Assembly (NCBI GenBank): GCA_963693315.1
Contig: OY856187.1
Coordinates: 424,010,429-424,074,428, forward strand
DNA length: 64,000 nucleotides
Reading direction: 5' to 3'
From: Diogma glabrata
Lineage: Eukaryota > Arthropoda > Insecta > Diptera > Cylindrotomidae
Shown here: positions 44,677 to 55,674 of the stretch, piece after piece
How the letters are laid out: each line of letters begins with the position of its first letter
How positions within the stretch are numbered: the first letter of the stretch is position 1
Translations under genes and position numbers: made by a program
Notes under the pieces: model-generated
Databases searched by the model: none
What the model was told of the DNA's origin: nothing
What the model saw: only the letters and a program-made list of their open reading frames with translations

Positions 44677-45599
44677 CTAACAAAATATATGACATAATAA
44701 TAAAAAATAGCAGTTGAAATAGTATATAATAGTTTAGGCAAAAATTGTAATAATAATTTAAGAACTGAGGATGACGTAAGTCGAAATCGATATTCAATAA
44801 AATAAAAAATCAAATTCAAATTGATAAAGAAGTTTATATTATTATTAAAAAAAAAATTAAAAATAAACAGTAAAAAGTAAAAAGTATATTTTTGAATATT
44901 GCATTTTAATTTTAAGAAAAAATTTAAATTTAATGTAAAATTAAAAAAAGGGAATAAATTCGTCGCCTGTTAATAATTTTTTTTAATGTAATTATAATAT
45001 AGGGTGGTTTTTAAGGGAAGAGATATTATATAAAAAATCATAAATAATATTTCAGAATATCTAACATCGTTTAAACAACTCATGTGAACATTATTTTTCT
45101 CGGTTAAAAATTAATTTGTAGTTTAATAAGTTTTGACAATAAGAGGTAGTTTTCACCCTAAAAAATAATAAGCATATTGGCATAGAGTAGATTTTAAAGT
45201 GAAAGGTAAGTTGAGCCTAATGCCAAATTTTCAGGCAAATTAGAGGTTCCTCACTATTTTTACTTTCATTTACTGGACTATATGTGTGAGACGTGACGTA
45301 AGTTATGAGATGAAAAAGTTTTTCAATTGGATTCGCTTATAATAATTTCTTTTTGTAAAATAAATGATGAGGCAATTATTTGCTCACAATTATCACAAAC
45401 GAATTTGTAGTATTGAACCTAGCCAAATCCATTGTTGTTGTTCTGCACATAGGTACATTTCTTATGAAAATTTATTTGTTCGATGTTATTTAGAGCAAAA
45501 CAATAAAAGGTTACTTGTTTCGAAAAAACAATTTAGTTAAAAAACAACGGATTTATTTGTCTATAAGGAAGATTAAATAATCGATTAAGTTAGTTACAC
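44677..45599. other. AT-rich sequence, nothing recognised
   Basis: No ORF or repeat supported. Confidence 0.45.
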
Positions 45600-46110
45600 C
45601 GTTTTCAATGAGATCATGACCACCAAGAGTTACGCAAAATATTTATTCGTAAGAGCGTAACCTGTTGGAGGGTACGAAGAGCGTGAATAGGGTGTTTTCT
45701 CTACACCTACCCAAACCACTTATTCTCAACACCGGGTATTCCGGGGGTGTCTTTGGCTTTTCAGGAAACAGGAAGCAGGAAAATTCTGGTCCTTGGATTT
45801 CTGAGCTGTAGCTAGACCGCCTCTGTCCTCTGGTCATCCTCCGACTTCGCCGAGCCAACCTTCCGAAATCCCATTTGTTTATTATATTAAATAGTTTTTT
45901 TGCTTTTGATTTTGTTGATTTTTTTTGGAATCAGCTCGAGTATTCTGCTTTCTTAAATTAAAGTTTTCTTAAATTTGTTTTTGGGTTGGTTTTGGCTCCT
46001 TATATTTTTTGTCTTGTCCGGCTAGAGCCTGAGAGTCTATCTCGGGGTTTGGGTTTGAGCCCAGCTTCAATTTCATTTCTTAATTTTTTATATGAATATT
46101 TTTAAGTTTT
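45600..46110. other. GC-richer island with a 71-codon minus ORF
   Basis: 45643-45858 (-) encodes an Arg-rich start (MARRSRRMTRGQRR) and no known motif. Downstream on the plus strand, TTGTCCGGCTAGAGCC and a T/G-rich stretch resemble retroelement leader sequence in style only. It could be a gene exon or a solo piece of an LTR element; I cannot decide. Confidence 0.25.
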
Positions 46111-46984
46111 TCTTTGACAAAAGCTAGTCAGTTGGTTTTTGAAGTTGGAATTGAGTTTTTGACCAGTTAGCTGGTCTTGGTGGAAGTGGAGTTTTGTTTT
46201 TTTTTTGTCATGGAAGTGACTAAGTTGTGAATTGAGTGAATAAAATAAAAAAAAACAGGATTCAAAACAGAAATGGTTTAGAAAAAATAACAAAATTGCA
46301 TCTGAGAGAAGATTTAAGTAAAAATTATCGAAAAGTGAATATACATATATTTCGTTGTTACAACAAACCTGATAGTTTTTTTGATGAAATTGATGTGTAA
46401 AGCAAGGTGAACGTTTTGGAACACAACGATCATACAAGATAAATGAAAAATCACCCACTAGAGGAACCATCATGCAAAAGAAGACGAAACTGAGAATCAA
46501 AGACAGACTGGAGCTATTAATGTAAACAGGTAACTAATCTTATTCTGTTTTATTTCCAAATTTCGACAGGGTATATTAGGCAGACTTTTGCGGCAGGGTA
46601 TATTAACCTGCAACGTTTAGCTGGTAAACCTTCACGGTCTACCACACCTTTTGCTATACAACAGCTATAATTTTAATATCAACGAACCACTAACGTCGTT
46701 TTTGTTATCATCTTGGCTCTTTTAACTCTTGGGAAAAGGCATGTTTTATGAATTGTGGATTTTCTAAATTCTATTTTGAAAGTTGATTCTGCACACCATT
46801 ATCGCACGGTGACTGTTCTCTGCTTAAAAACAGTTTTCGATTTGTTTTTTCATTTTTTAAATTTTTTTTCTGTCTAATAGTTTCATAGCAAAAACAAGAT
46901 ATTAGTATATTTTAGATAACCAAAAACTGTTACAATTGATAATTTATACCACTTTGTGGTTGAAACAATAAAACCATAAACAAT
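46111..46984. other. Unannotated AT-rich sequence
   Basis: A 132-codon minus ORF (46102-46500) is Phe/Leu/Lys-rich without motif, so I do not call it a gene. Confidence 0.4.
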
Positions 46985-47344
46985 TTTTTATTCGCCTATA
47001 TATTAAAGTGTTACTTTATTACTGTGATTTGCGGCTTAAAAGTATCACTTTTCAACTATTTATTTTGTCGTCATAGCTACGTCCAAAAAAGTAAAAAGCA
47101 TTTGTATTTGTTTAAATTCTATAAAAAATAAGTTTTTTATCAAAGCAAACCGCAAATTCAAAATTTCATTATCCAATTAAAATAGTTGTTATCATTTGTT
47201 GTCATAGAATTTGGAAAAAATAATAAATATTTTTTCAAAGGTTACTTGTTCCACATATTTTTATTTTAAAATTTATGAAAATTTATAGTTTTAATTTAGA
47301 ATAAACAACTTTTCTTAAAATATTTTGCTTGCGGCGAATAAAAA
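46985..47344 (-). mobile_element. MITE family D relative, copy 3
   Basis: A 360-bp element with inverted termini TTTTTATTCGCC and GGCGAATAAAAA. Its interior is diverged but alignable with copy 2 (AAGCATTTGTATTTG, TTTTTTATCAAAGCA, GTTGTCATAG). Its right end runs straight into the next palindrome. Confidence 0.6.
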
Positions 47345-47477
47345 ATAGTATATGATGCACGGACGTAAGCTATTTTGGACTTAATGTGGGTGCAAATCTC
47401 GGCTAGCGCCTCGATTTGCAAACTCCACATCCGTCCAAAATCTTTAGCTTTACGTCCTAGCATCATAATGTACTATT
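47343..47477. repeat. 135-bp palindrome with GC-rich core
   Basis: Arms ATGATGCACGGACGTAAGC...TGCAAATC and GATTTGCA...GCTTTACGTCCTAGCATCAT surround TCGGCTAGCGCCTC. Confidence 0.8.
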
Positions 47478-48090
47478 AAAATTATCAAAGATAATGATGA
47501 CATAAAATTTAATCACAAACTTAACCTCAATTACGAATACCTATTTTTTATCGCCCGCTCATTCATTCTCATTATTTTGTAGCAATAATTAAAGAAATAG
47601 AAAAAAAATGTTCATTAAAAGAATTTTCGATAATTTCATCTTCTTCCATAAACACCGTGGTAGGATAAATAACAAAATTATTAATCGTACGAAAAAATAT
47701 AAATTGGAAACAAGAAAATAAGAAGAAAAAAGTTTTTGATTTTTCGAGTAAAAATAACAAATCTCATTATCGTTGAGTTTATACTTTTGTTGTTGTTCTA
47801 TAGATTTTGTTATTATAGAAAAGCTTGATTAGAACGTTTATCCAAAGTAAGGTAAATTAGTTTATTTTTGTTATCATAAATTAAGGTGTGATGGTTCATA
47901 TTTTGCAGGTCAAAGGGTTTTGTGGCTACACAATAGTGTCATCAGACTAATAGTTTTATCATTAAGCTAAAATATTTATTTTTAAAAATAATTGCATAAC
48001 TTTCTTATCTGTTTCATATGAATTCGTAACTAAGAAATTGTTCCAGGGTGGGCCTGGCCCCGTAATATTGCTGAGCAAAATAATAAAAAA
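47478..48090. other. AT-rich sequence, nothing recognised
   Basis: The 62-codon minus ORF (47572-47760) has no motif. Confidence 0.4.
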
Positions 48091-49820
48091 ATATGAAGGG
48101 GCTGAAATCTCACAGTTCTGAGATATCAAGACTTCGGTCTGGGTTAAGGATTTTGATATAGTTTTCGGTAAAAAAACTTTTATGAGGACATGGTTTTTAG
48201 TTTTGGGTAGCGATGTATATCAAACATAACTTTTTATTAAAGTACAAGTATTTTTTTATCTCTGCTTAGAAATTTATTACAAAACTAACACGAAACATCA
48301 ATACGATCCCGGAAAATTATAACAGATCATAAATTAACATAATTTAGTGAAAAGATGATATACTCAGCAAACTCAAAAACCTCTCCATTTAGCGTTTCAA
48401 GAAAATATTACAAAATCACAAATTCATATTTCTTTCAAAATTCTAAAATATTGTAAAAATTAAATAAAATAAAACTTTTTTCAAAATTCCAAAAATATTC
48501 CAAAAATTAGAATAAAATCAAATATTTAAACTTTCTAAATTCCGATAATATTCCAAAAATTCTTAAAAATTCAAACTTTTCCAAAATTCTAAAAATATTG
48601 CAAAAATCATTCAAAATCAAAAATTGAAACTTTTTTCAAAATTCCAAAAATTATAATAAAATCAAAAATTTAAAATTTTTCAAAATTCTAAAAATATTCC
48701 AAAGATTCTTACAAAATCAAAAATTAAATTCTAAAAATATTGCAAAAATTATTACAAAATCAAAAATACAAACTTTTTTCAAAATTCCAAAAATATTTCA
48801 AAAACTATAACAAATTCAAAAATTTCCATGTCCAATTTCATTTTCAATTACATTTACGTCATTAAATCAGCTACATTTTTTTTTCCAAAAAATTGGCTAA
48901 AAAAATGAATGTAATCATTTTTCGACACACTTGACATTATTTTTTGACAAACTTATAATGAATTATGGCATTATCAAATTATGGCTCTATAATAATAATA
49001 AAATATCAAGTCATACAAACTATTAATTTTATTTTTTCCATAAAATTGGGTAAAAAAGTAAATAAAAATCTTTCTTTTGACACACTTGACAACATTTTTT
49101 TGACAAACTTTTAATGCCATAATTCTCAATAATAATAATAAAATTTCATTTCAAACAAATAATTAATTTAATTGTTTTCCAAAAAATTGGGTAAACAAAT
49201 AAATAAAAATCTTTCTTTTGACATACTTGACAACATTTTTTGACAAACTGATAACGCCATAATTCTCAATAATAATAATAAAATTTCATTTCAAACAAAT
49301 AATTAATATAATTGTTTTCCAAAAAATTGGGTAAAAAAATAAATAATCTTTCTTTTGACACACTTGACAACATTTTTTGACTAACTTATAATGCAATAAT
49401 CTAGTTTTTGATCTCACATACCAATCTCTACCATCAAGATTTCTCCAAATTCAATGTTCCTACTCGTAATCACTTAAAATGAACGTTTTTTAAGCCAAAA
49501 ATATGAAAATTTGCTGTTTTTGACACAGTTAATGATTTTTTGACACACTTCCGGTACAGTTATCGAACACAGCGTCCTTTCGAACCTGTTGAGTATTCTT
49601 ATTTTTAGAAAAAAAAATTTTTGGAATCCCTCCAGCGGATTTCCCTGTAGCGTTGGTAATGACGGCCGTCCGGCCGGCCGACAGACAGACATACATTTTT
49701 TTTTGCTTTTTTGAGAATCAGTAGGTCCTAAAACGTCGTCGAGAAATGGAAAAAAAAGTGGGGGTGAGAATTTCACTTTGAGCTCATGAATGTAATACTT
49801 AGGTCATTCAGACCGAAGCA
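48091..49820 (+). mobile_element. Family A, copy A7 (full length, longest)
   Basis: The same head and tail as A6 but with more interior units. The TTTTGACAAACTTATAATG-type joints of the ~140-bp repeat fall near 48946, 49103, 49242 and 49377. The terminal GACCGAAGCA at 49820 directly abuts the next palindrome. The 3' hairpin has one mismatch. Confidence 0.8.
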
Positions 49821-49832
49821 ATTTTCGATTGT

Positions 49833-50041
49833 AATACCACGAGTCATTGAAATTTTTTCGAAAATTTTTTGATTTTACGAATTAAATTATTTAGCAACAC
49901 TGCGAATCAAAGCGCACAATAAACCACGAGTCCGAAGGACGAGTGGTTTAAGTAGTGGTTTGATTGAGCAGTGTTGCTTAAAAATAATTTAATGAGTAAA
50001 ATTGAAAAATTTTCGAAAAAATTTCAATGGAGAGTGGTATT
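49833..50041. repeat. 209-bp palindrome with GC-rich core
   Basis: Arms AATACCACGAGTCATTGAAA... and ...TTTCAATGGAGAGTGGTATT pair through most of their length around CCACGAGTCCGAAGGACGAGTGG (centre ~49936). It is the longest palindrome of this type in the window. Confidence 0.85.
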
Positions 50042-50045
50042 TAAT

Positions 50046-50280
50046 GAGATAATTTTTTTTAATTATAATTTTGTTTAAAATATAATTATTAGTTTCTAAA
50101 TAAAATTTTTTCTACAAATTATTCAATAATACAAAATTATGTAAAAATGCAATTCACAAATAATAAAAATGTCGGTTTTCATTCACAAATGGTTGCATGT
50201 TTATGTTTATTTGTCAAAAATAAATTACAAATTTATAACAGTAATTCGCCTACTAAGATAAAATTATATTTCATTTTGTT
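50046..50280 (+). repeat. Family C, uninterrupted copy
   Basis: Matches the two halves around A4 (36370-36500, 37200-37330) in inverted orientation. It lies between the palindrome and the Harbinger element. Confidence 0.65.
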
Positions 50281-50706
50281 AAGCGCTTTGCCCATCGGAA
50301 AACGAAAAATATAAAAAACGAAACAGGATTTTATATATTTTGCTATAACTCGAAAATATTTAGTATATTTTAGCTGAAATCCTCTGAAATTTGTTCGAAA
50401 ACACAATACTAAAATATTTTAATTTAAAAAATCAATTAAAACTATTTAATATTTCCACAAATTTAAATTTTAATTATTTCTGTCAGAAAATTTAAAATAT
50501 TTTTTTAGTTTTTCGGCAGAAATATTAAACGAAAAAATTTTTCATGCTGTTTTTCTGTTATAAAACTTTATTCTGTTATAATTTTGTATTGCCAACTTAA
50601 CGATAATTATGTAATACCTAAAATAATAAAATTTTTGACAAATGACATATTAACATAACCTTAATTTCACCGCGTGCGTCGGTCCGGTAGTAAAAATAAT
50701 ATTAAA

Positions 50707-50858
50707 ATGATGGAGCAGCCAATTAAATTTAAAAAGTCATTGAAAACGGAAGAAAAGGAGCAGAAAAAAAAGAAAATAAAGTTTTTGAGGAAAAATTAAT
50801 AATTGAAGTAGAAGCACACCCGTCAATTTATAATAAAACATCCAAAGATTATCAGTGA
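50707..50858 (+). pseudogene. Harbinger MADF/Myb-like accessory protein remnant
   Basis: An ATG at 50707 opens about 30 Lys/Glu-rich codons. After a frame change near 50781-50795, residues EEKLIIEVEAHPSIYNK and SKDYQ match the start of a MADF (Adf-1-like SANT) domain and then stop at 50858. In intact Harbingers this second protein helps bring the transposase to the nucleus and the ends; this is family knowledge. Only about 25 codons of the domain remain. Confidence 0.65.
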
Positions 50859-50953
50859 AAGATGCACCACTCGCCAAAAACCTACAACATGTGTATATAA
50901 TAGGTGTATTTTCATATATGTGTTTTTTTATATATTTGAATTTTGGAAATTAA

Positions 50954-51253
50954 TTACCTTAGTGTAATCACCAGCTTTTCCTGTGCGGAAATAGTATCAT
51001 TTCTAAAATTGGTTTTCTTTGGAGTTATTAATTTTGAGATCTTCAATAAAATAAATTTAAATTGGTTTTGGTTCATCCGAAAATACAGATAAAATTTTTT
51101 TGGATATAACTCCAAATTTTTTACCAATGTCTGGTACTCTCCATGAGTATTTCGTAACTTATTAATCGGATGTACATGATACGCACGGCTTCTACTTTTC
51201 CGTGATAAGTAATAACTCAAACAACACAATAAAATTTTCTTTTTTATTAACAT
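50954..51253 (-). pseudogene. Harbinger transposase N-terminal fragment
   Basis: 100 codons on the minus strand from ATG at 51253. Blocks HVHPINKLRNTHGEYQTLV, FYLYFRMNQNQFKFIL, LITPKKTNFRN and QEKLVITLR correspond to the N-terminal helix-turn-helix region of HARBI1-like transposases. The DDE catalytic domain is absent. The frame stops right after TLR at a GTAATT sequence, so this may be an exon end followed by deletion rather than a simple stop. It is non-functional as it stands. Confidence 0.8.
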
Positions 51254-51444
51254 TTTCTTCCAATTTTATATTGAAATTTTATTTTGCTATATGAAAGTAA
51301 TGTACAAGATTTGACACTTGAATGACATATTAAGAAAATATATTTTCGCTTTGGTTGATGGGTAAGGCAAACCGAAAAAATGCTATTAATTGTCAAATTT
51401 TTCGTTTTTTATATTTTTCGTTTTCCGATGGGCAAAGCGCTTAA

Positions 51445-52728
51445 GTATTATCTCTAATATTTAGTTAATTGAAAGCTTTATATGTTACAAATTATCAAAA
51501 CTCTTTCAAAAATAAGAATTTAGTCTATATTAATCTATACACAAAACTACCATCTAAACTAAGTTCATTTCATTTATTATTTAAACTTTTGAAATTGTTG
51601 AAAAATGAAAACATCATAGAAAATGAACCATACCACTGAATAAATTAAAATTTTATATTTTCTTTTATTCGTCTTGTCAAACTTTTGTATACAAACAATG
51701 TAGCTTTTTTTGTTTTAATGATAAATGGATAAATCATAAGTAATGTGAACTGAGAATCGGTTTAATTGTATCTAAAGGGGTAATTATATTTAGTTTGTAA
51801 TTAGCTGCTTATACATATATTAAATATTTTTTAAACAGAACCAAATGTTAAAACAGTTTGTATTAGATTCTATATCCATAAATTATTTGAATGTGCAATC
51901 TAGAAATGAAAAATATAATCTCAATGGGTAAATGTACATAAAAATATACTCGTTAGAAAAATGAATGGCAAATATTTACAAGGATTTTATTTGGGTCATC
52001 CTTCTTCAACAAAATATGTGGAGGAATATAATTTACTTTTATTACTTCTCTCGTATTTATATTTGTCGTAAACAACATTAAAATGCAAAAAACAAAAATA
52101 ATGTGTTCAAATATACGAAGTGATTTTCAATAAATAAATATAAACTAAATCATAAAAAGCTCTACGTACTTTTATATTTTTTTTTGCTAAGTCAAGCGTT
52201 TTGTAAAAAAAATATTAGTTTCCATGTCACATATTAAAACAATGTAAGTAAAGCACCAATTTTTATTTTTACTATTAGTTGTTTTCCGTTTGTATACATA
52301 TGTCTAACACATTTTGTCTGCACCTTTATCAAAAACTTTATGGCATTATGGATGAAATTGTTTAGAAAATGTCTTTGTTTTAAATAAAGATTCTTAGCAA
52401 CTCGATAACGATCGATAATGAATTACATTTTATATGAAAATATCGGCAACATACATACATTAGTCTTCTTCATACTAGCGGATAGACATTTTAGCATTTT
52501 TACATAGCTGTTTGTTTTGTTTTTGCATTATATGTATTTCAGTATTTCAGGAAAACAAATTAGGGAAGTAATAAAAGAAATATAAGCATCTTTTGAATAG
52601 CTTTAATTTTTGAATGCTTTTAAAAGAAGGAAATTATGTAGATCTGTAATGATTGATGTTAAATAAATAGGTTAAAAAGGATTTGAAAAGTTGTGTAATA
52701 AATAAAAAAAGTAACAAAACAAAATTAC
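51445..52728. other. AT-rich sequence, nothing recognised
   Basis: No ORF, RNA gene or repeat could be supported. If the exon at 52729-52800 is real, this is its downstream intron. Confidence 0.45.
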
Positions 52729-52800
52729 CTTGTCGTTCTTCACCACATTGACAGTGATATTCGCAAATAGCAGTGACATTCGTTTTTGGTTTAAAGCTTC
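52729..52800 (-). CDS. Candidate internal exon of an unrecognised host gene (72 bp)
   Basis: On the minus strand an acceptor (TTCAGATTTTTACAG) is followed by 72 bp open in one frame and a donor (CAAG then GTAATT). The exon reads SFKPKTNVTAICEYH then CQCGEERQ, Cys-containing and less AT-biased than its surroundings. I do not recognise the protein; a small Cys-rich extracellular segment would fit. Chance is possible at this length. Confidence 0.4.
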
Positions 52801-53568
52801 CTGTAAAAATCTGAATGTACACACTTAATATTATCGCTTTCTAGCTATTTAAAATATTTTATGAAAGAGAAGACAGGATATCTCTAGAGATAGAGAGAAA
52901 ACTGAGAACATTTTCATGCTTTTAGTTTTAATGTTAATGCTGCTATGTGTAAAATATCTTTAAGTGTTAAAGAGTTTTTATCCAAAAAAGTTCAATAAAA
53001 ATCAAAATAATGCAATTTTGTTTATTTACAGAGTGCACAAAATTAGATTTGATGATAATTATAAGAAAAGATTTCAAAAAACTAATTTGAAAGCTGTTTT
53101 TTTTCTTAGCTTTTGGGTTCCTACATGACTCATCCGGAAAAGAATATCTTCATCGGATGAGATTGCAAAAAACCTTTTCTAAACAAAATATTTTATTATT
53201 TAAAAAGAAAAGTTTTGCCTCTACACTTCTCATTCCTCAAAAACAATTTTTGTTGACCATTTCATATACATTTACCGCTTTTATCAATATTGCTTACTAT
53301 TGAGATTGAGAACTAACTATATATGGATTAATTAATAAAAGAAACATAATATACCAATCCCATAAAAAATGAAAGTAAATCTACCAAGCCTCAGAAAATA
53401 GAAACGTTAGACAAAAGAGAAAAACGAAAGAAAATCTCTTGTTTATATTGGTAAATGCATTTTCTTAATTAAGATTAATCGATTTTCTTTTATTTGTTCT
53501 TTAGGATTTGGCTTATTTGTTAACAAATTCAATAGATTTTACCGCTGGTACTTGGCGAAACATGATGA
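52801..53568. other. AT-rich sequence, nothing recognised
   Basis: No feature supported. It would be intronic to the candidate exon. Confidence 0.4.
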
Positions 53569-53701
53569 ATACTTTTTGTAAATAAAATTTCTTGTTATTA
53601 TTTCGCAGAGTTTTTTATTATTAATAAATTAACTATTTAGTTATATTTAAATAATGCGCTCGGAGAGCGCATGTAAAGAAGAGTATTTTGTAAATAAGAA
53701 A
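53569..53701. repeat. Left part of a palindromic element interrupted by A8
   Basis: AATACTTTTTGTAAATAAAA (from 53569) is the inverse of TTTTATTTACAAAAAGTATT just beyond A8 (from 55294). Between lies the perfect hairpin ATGCGCTC-GGA-GAGCGCAT (53654-53672), a GC-rich core like those of the other palindromes. Confidence 0.6.
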
Positions 53702-55294
53702 ATATGGAGGGGCTGAAATCTCACAGCTCTGAGATATCAAGACTTCGGTCTGGGTTAAGGATTTTGATATAGTTTTCGGCAAAAAAACTTTTATGAGGAC
53801 ATGGTTTTTAGTTTTGGGCAGCGATGTACATCAAACATAACTCTTTGTTAAAGTACAAGTATTTTTTATCTCTGCTTAAAAATTTATTACAAAACTAACA
53901 CGAAACATCAATACGTTGCCGGAAAATTATAATCAAAATTCCAAAAATATTGTTAAATTAAATAAAATCAAACTTTTTCAAAATTCCAAAAATATTCCAA
54001 ATATTAGAATAAAATCAAATATTTAAATTTTTTCTAAATTCCAATAATATTTCAAAAATTCTTAAAAATTCAAACTTTTTCCAAAATCCTAAAAATATTG
54101 CAATTACAAAATCAAAAACTGATACTTTTTTCAAAATTCCAAAAATTATAATAATATCAAAAATTAAAAAATTTTTCAAAATTCTAAAAATATTCAAAAA
54201 ATTCTTACGAAATCAAAACTTAAAACTTTTGCCGAAATTCTAAAAATATTGCAAAAATTATTACAAAATCAAAAATACAAACTTTTTCAAAATTCCAAAA
54301 ATATTTCAAAAACTATAACAAATTCCAAAATTTCCATGTCCAATTTCATTTTAAGTTACATTTACGTCATAAAACAGCTACATTTTTTCCCCCAAAAATT
54401 GGCTAAAAAATTAAATGAAATCATTTTTTGACACACTTGACATTATTTTTTGACAAACTTATAATGCCATAATTCTCTATAATAATAATTAAATATCATG
54501 TCATACGAACTATTAATTTTATTTTTTGCTAAAAAAATTGGGTAAAAAATAAATAAAAACCTTTCTTTTGAGACACTTGACACCATGTTTTGACAAACTT
54601 ATAATGCCATAATTCTCAATAATAATAATAAAATTTCATTTCAAACAAACATTTTTATTTTTTTTGCAAAAAATTAGGTAAAAAACTAAATAAAAATCTT
54701 TTGACACACTTGACAACATTTTTTTGACAAACTTATATTGCCATAATTTTCAATAATAATAATTAAATTTCATTTCAAACAAACAATTTTATTTTTTCCA
54801 AAAACTTGGGTAAAAAAATAAATAAAAATCTTTCTTTTGACACACTTGACAACTTTTTTTTGACAAGCTTATAATGCAATAATCTAGTTTTAGGTCTCAC
54901 ATACCAATCCCGACCATCAAGATTTCTCCAAATTTAATGTTCCTACTCGTAATCACTTAAAATGAACGTTTTTTAAGCCAAAAATATGAAAATTTGCTAT
55001 TTTTGACACACATAATGATTTTTTTGACACACTTCCGGTACAGTTATCGAACACAGCGTCCTTTCGGACCTGTCCCTTGAGTATACCTATTTTTAGAAAA
55101 AAAAATTTTTGAAATCCCTCCAGCGGTTTTCCCCGCAGCGTAGGTAATGACGGCCGGCAGACAGACATACATTTTTTTTTTGCTTTTTTAGAATCAGGAG
55201 GTCCTAAAACGTCGAGAAATGTCAAAAAAAGTGAGGGTAAGAATTTCACTTTGAGCTCATGAATGTAATACTTAGGTTTTTCAGACCGAAGTAA
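53702..55294 (+). mobile_element. Family A, copy A8 (full length)
   Basis: Head at 53702 (TATGGAGGGGCTGAAATC) and tail CAGACCGAAGTAA ending at 55294. The interior has ATTCCAAAAATATT repeats and about four ~140-bp units. It sits between A and T of a palindrome arm, with no duplicated target bases. Confidence 0.8.
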
Positions 55295-55674
55295 TTTTAT
55301 TTACAAAAAGTATTATTTGTTAACGTTTATTCATTTATGTCACGAAAGTCTACGATTTGAATATGAATTTTAGAGAATAAAAAATGATAATGTATTTAAG
55401 ACTCTATGTGTTCTCAGAAAGTGATAATATCCAATGTGGAAATATGTAGCCTAGTTTAGGAACAAAATAAATAACATGAATCTTGTTTAACTACTTTTAT
55501 TTTTTTCAAACGTTCTAGAATATTAATTTATAGCGTTGACCGTTCCATTCGAACGGTCAAGTAACACTTCAAAACTGAATTTAATCAAGCCAGCTAGCAA
55601 ACCACTAGGCTACTCAACAATAAACCTTTATGTGCATCATGACCTGTTAATGCATGCCTGTTATATTAATTATT
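55295..55674. other. Unannotated spacer
   Basis: Begins with the right palindrome arm (to about 55314), then has AT-rich sequence without a recognised feature. Confidence 0.4.

Larger units (their letters stand above)
50283..51440. mobile_element. PIF/Harbinger-derived transposon with perfect 41-bp TIRs
   Basis: 50283-50323 and 51400-51440 are exact inverted repeats (GCGCTTTGCCCATCGG at the ends). TTAA flanks both sides (50279-50282 and 51441-51444), compatible with the 3-bp TWA duplication of this superfamily with one ambiguous base. At 1.16 kb it is too short for a full transposase, yet it keeps relics of the MADF protein (+) and the transposase N-terminus (-). A non-autonomous deletion derivative that moved recently, since the TIRs have not diverged. 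Confidence 0.85.

Noticed and set aside
46102..46500. 132-codon minus ORF as a membrane protein
   Set aside because: Hydrophobicity follows from T/A bias; no conserved pattern or start context, and the region shows no coding composition.
54015..54431. 60-codon ORFs of Phe/Ile/Lys or Gln/Lys repeats
   Set aside because: Translation of ATTCCAAAAATATT repeats inside family A.
49474..55249. Similar minus-strand ORFs (about 70-100 codons) in family A copies A5-A8
   Set aside because: They cover the conserved 3' part of the element, have variable frames and lengths and contain simple-repeat translation; conservation is at DNA level.
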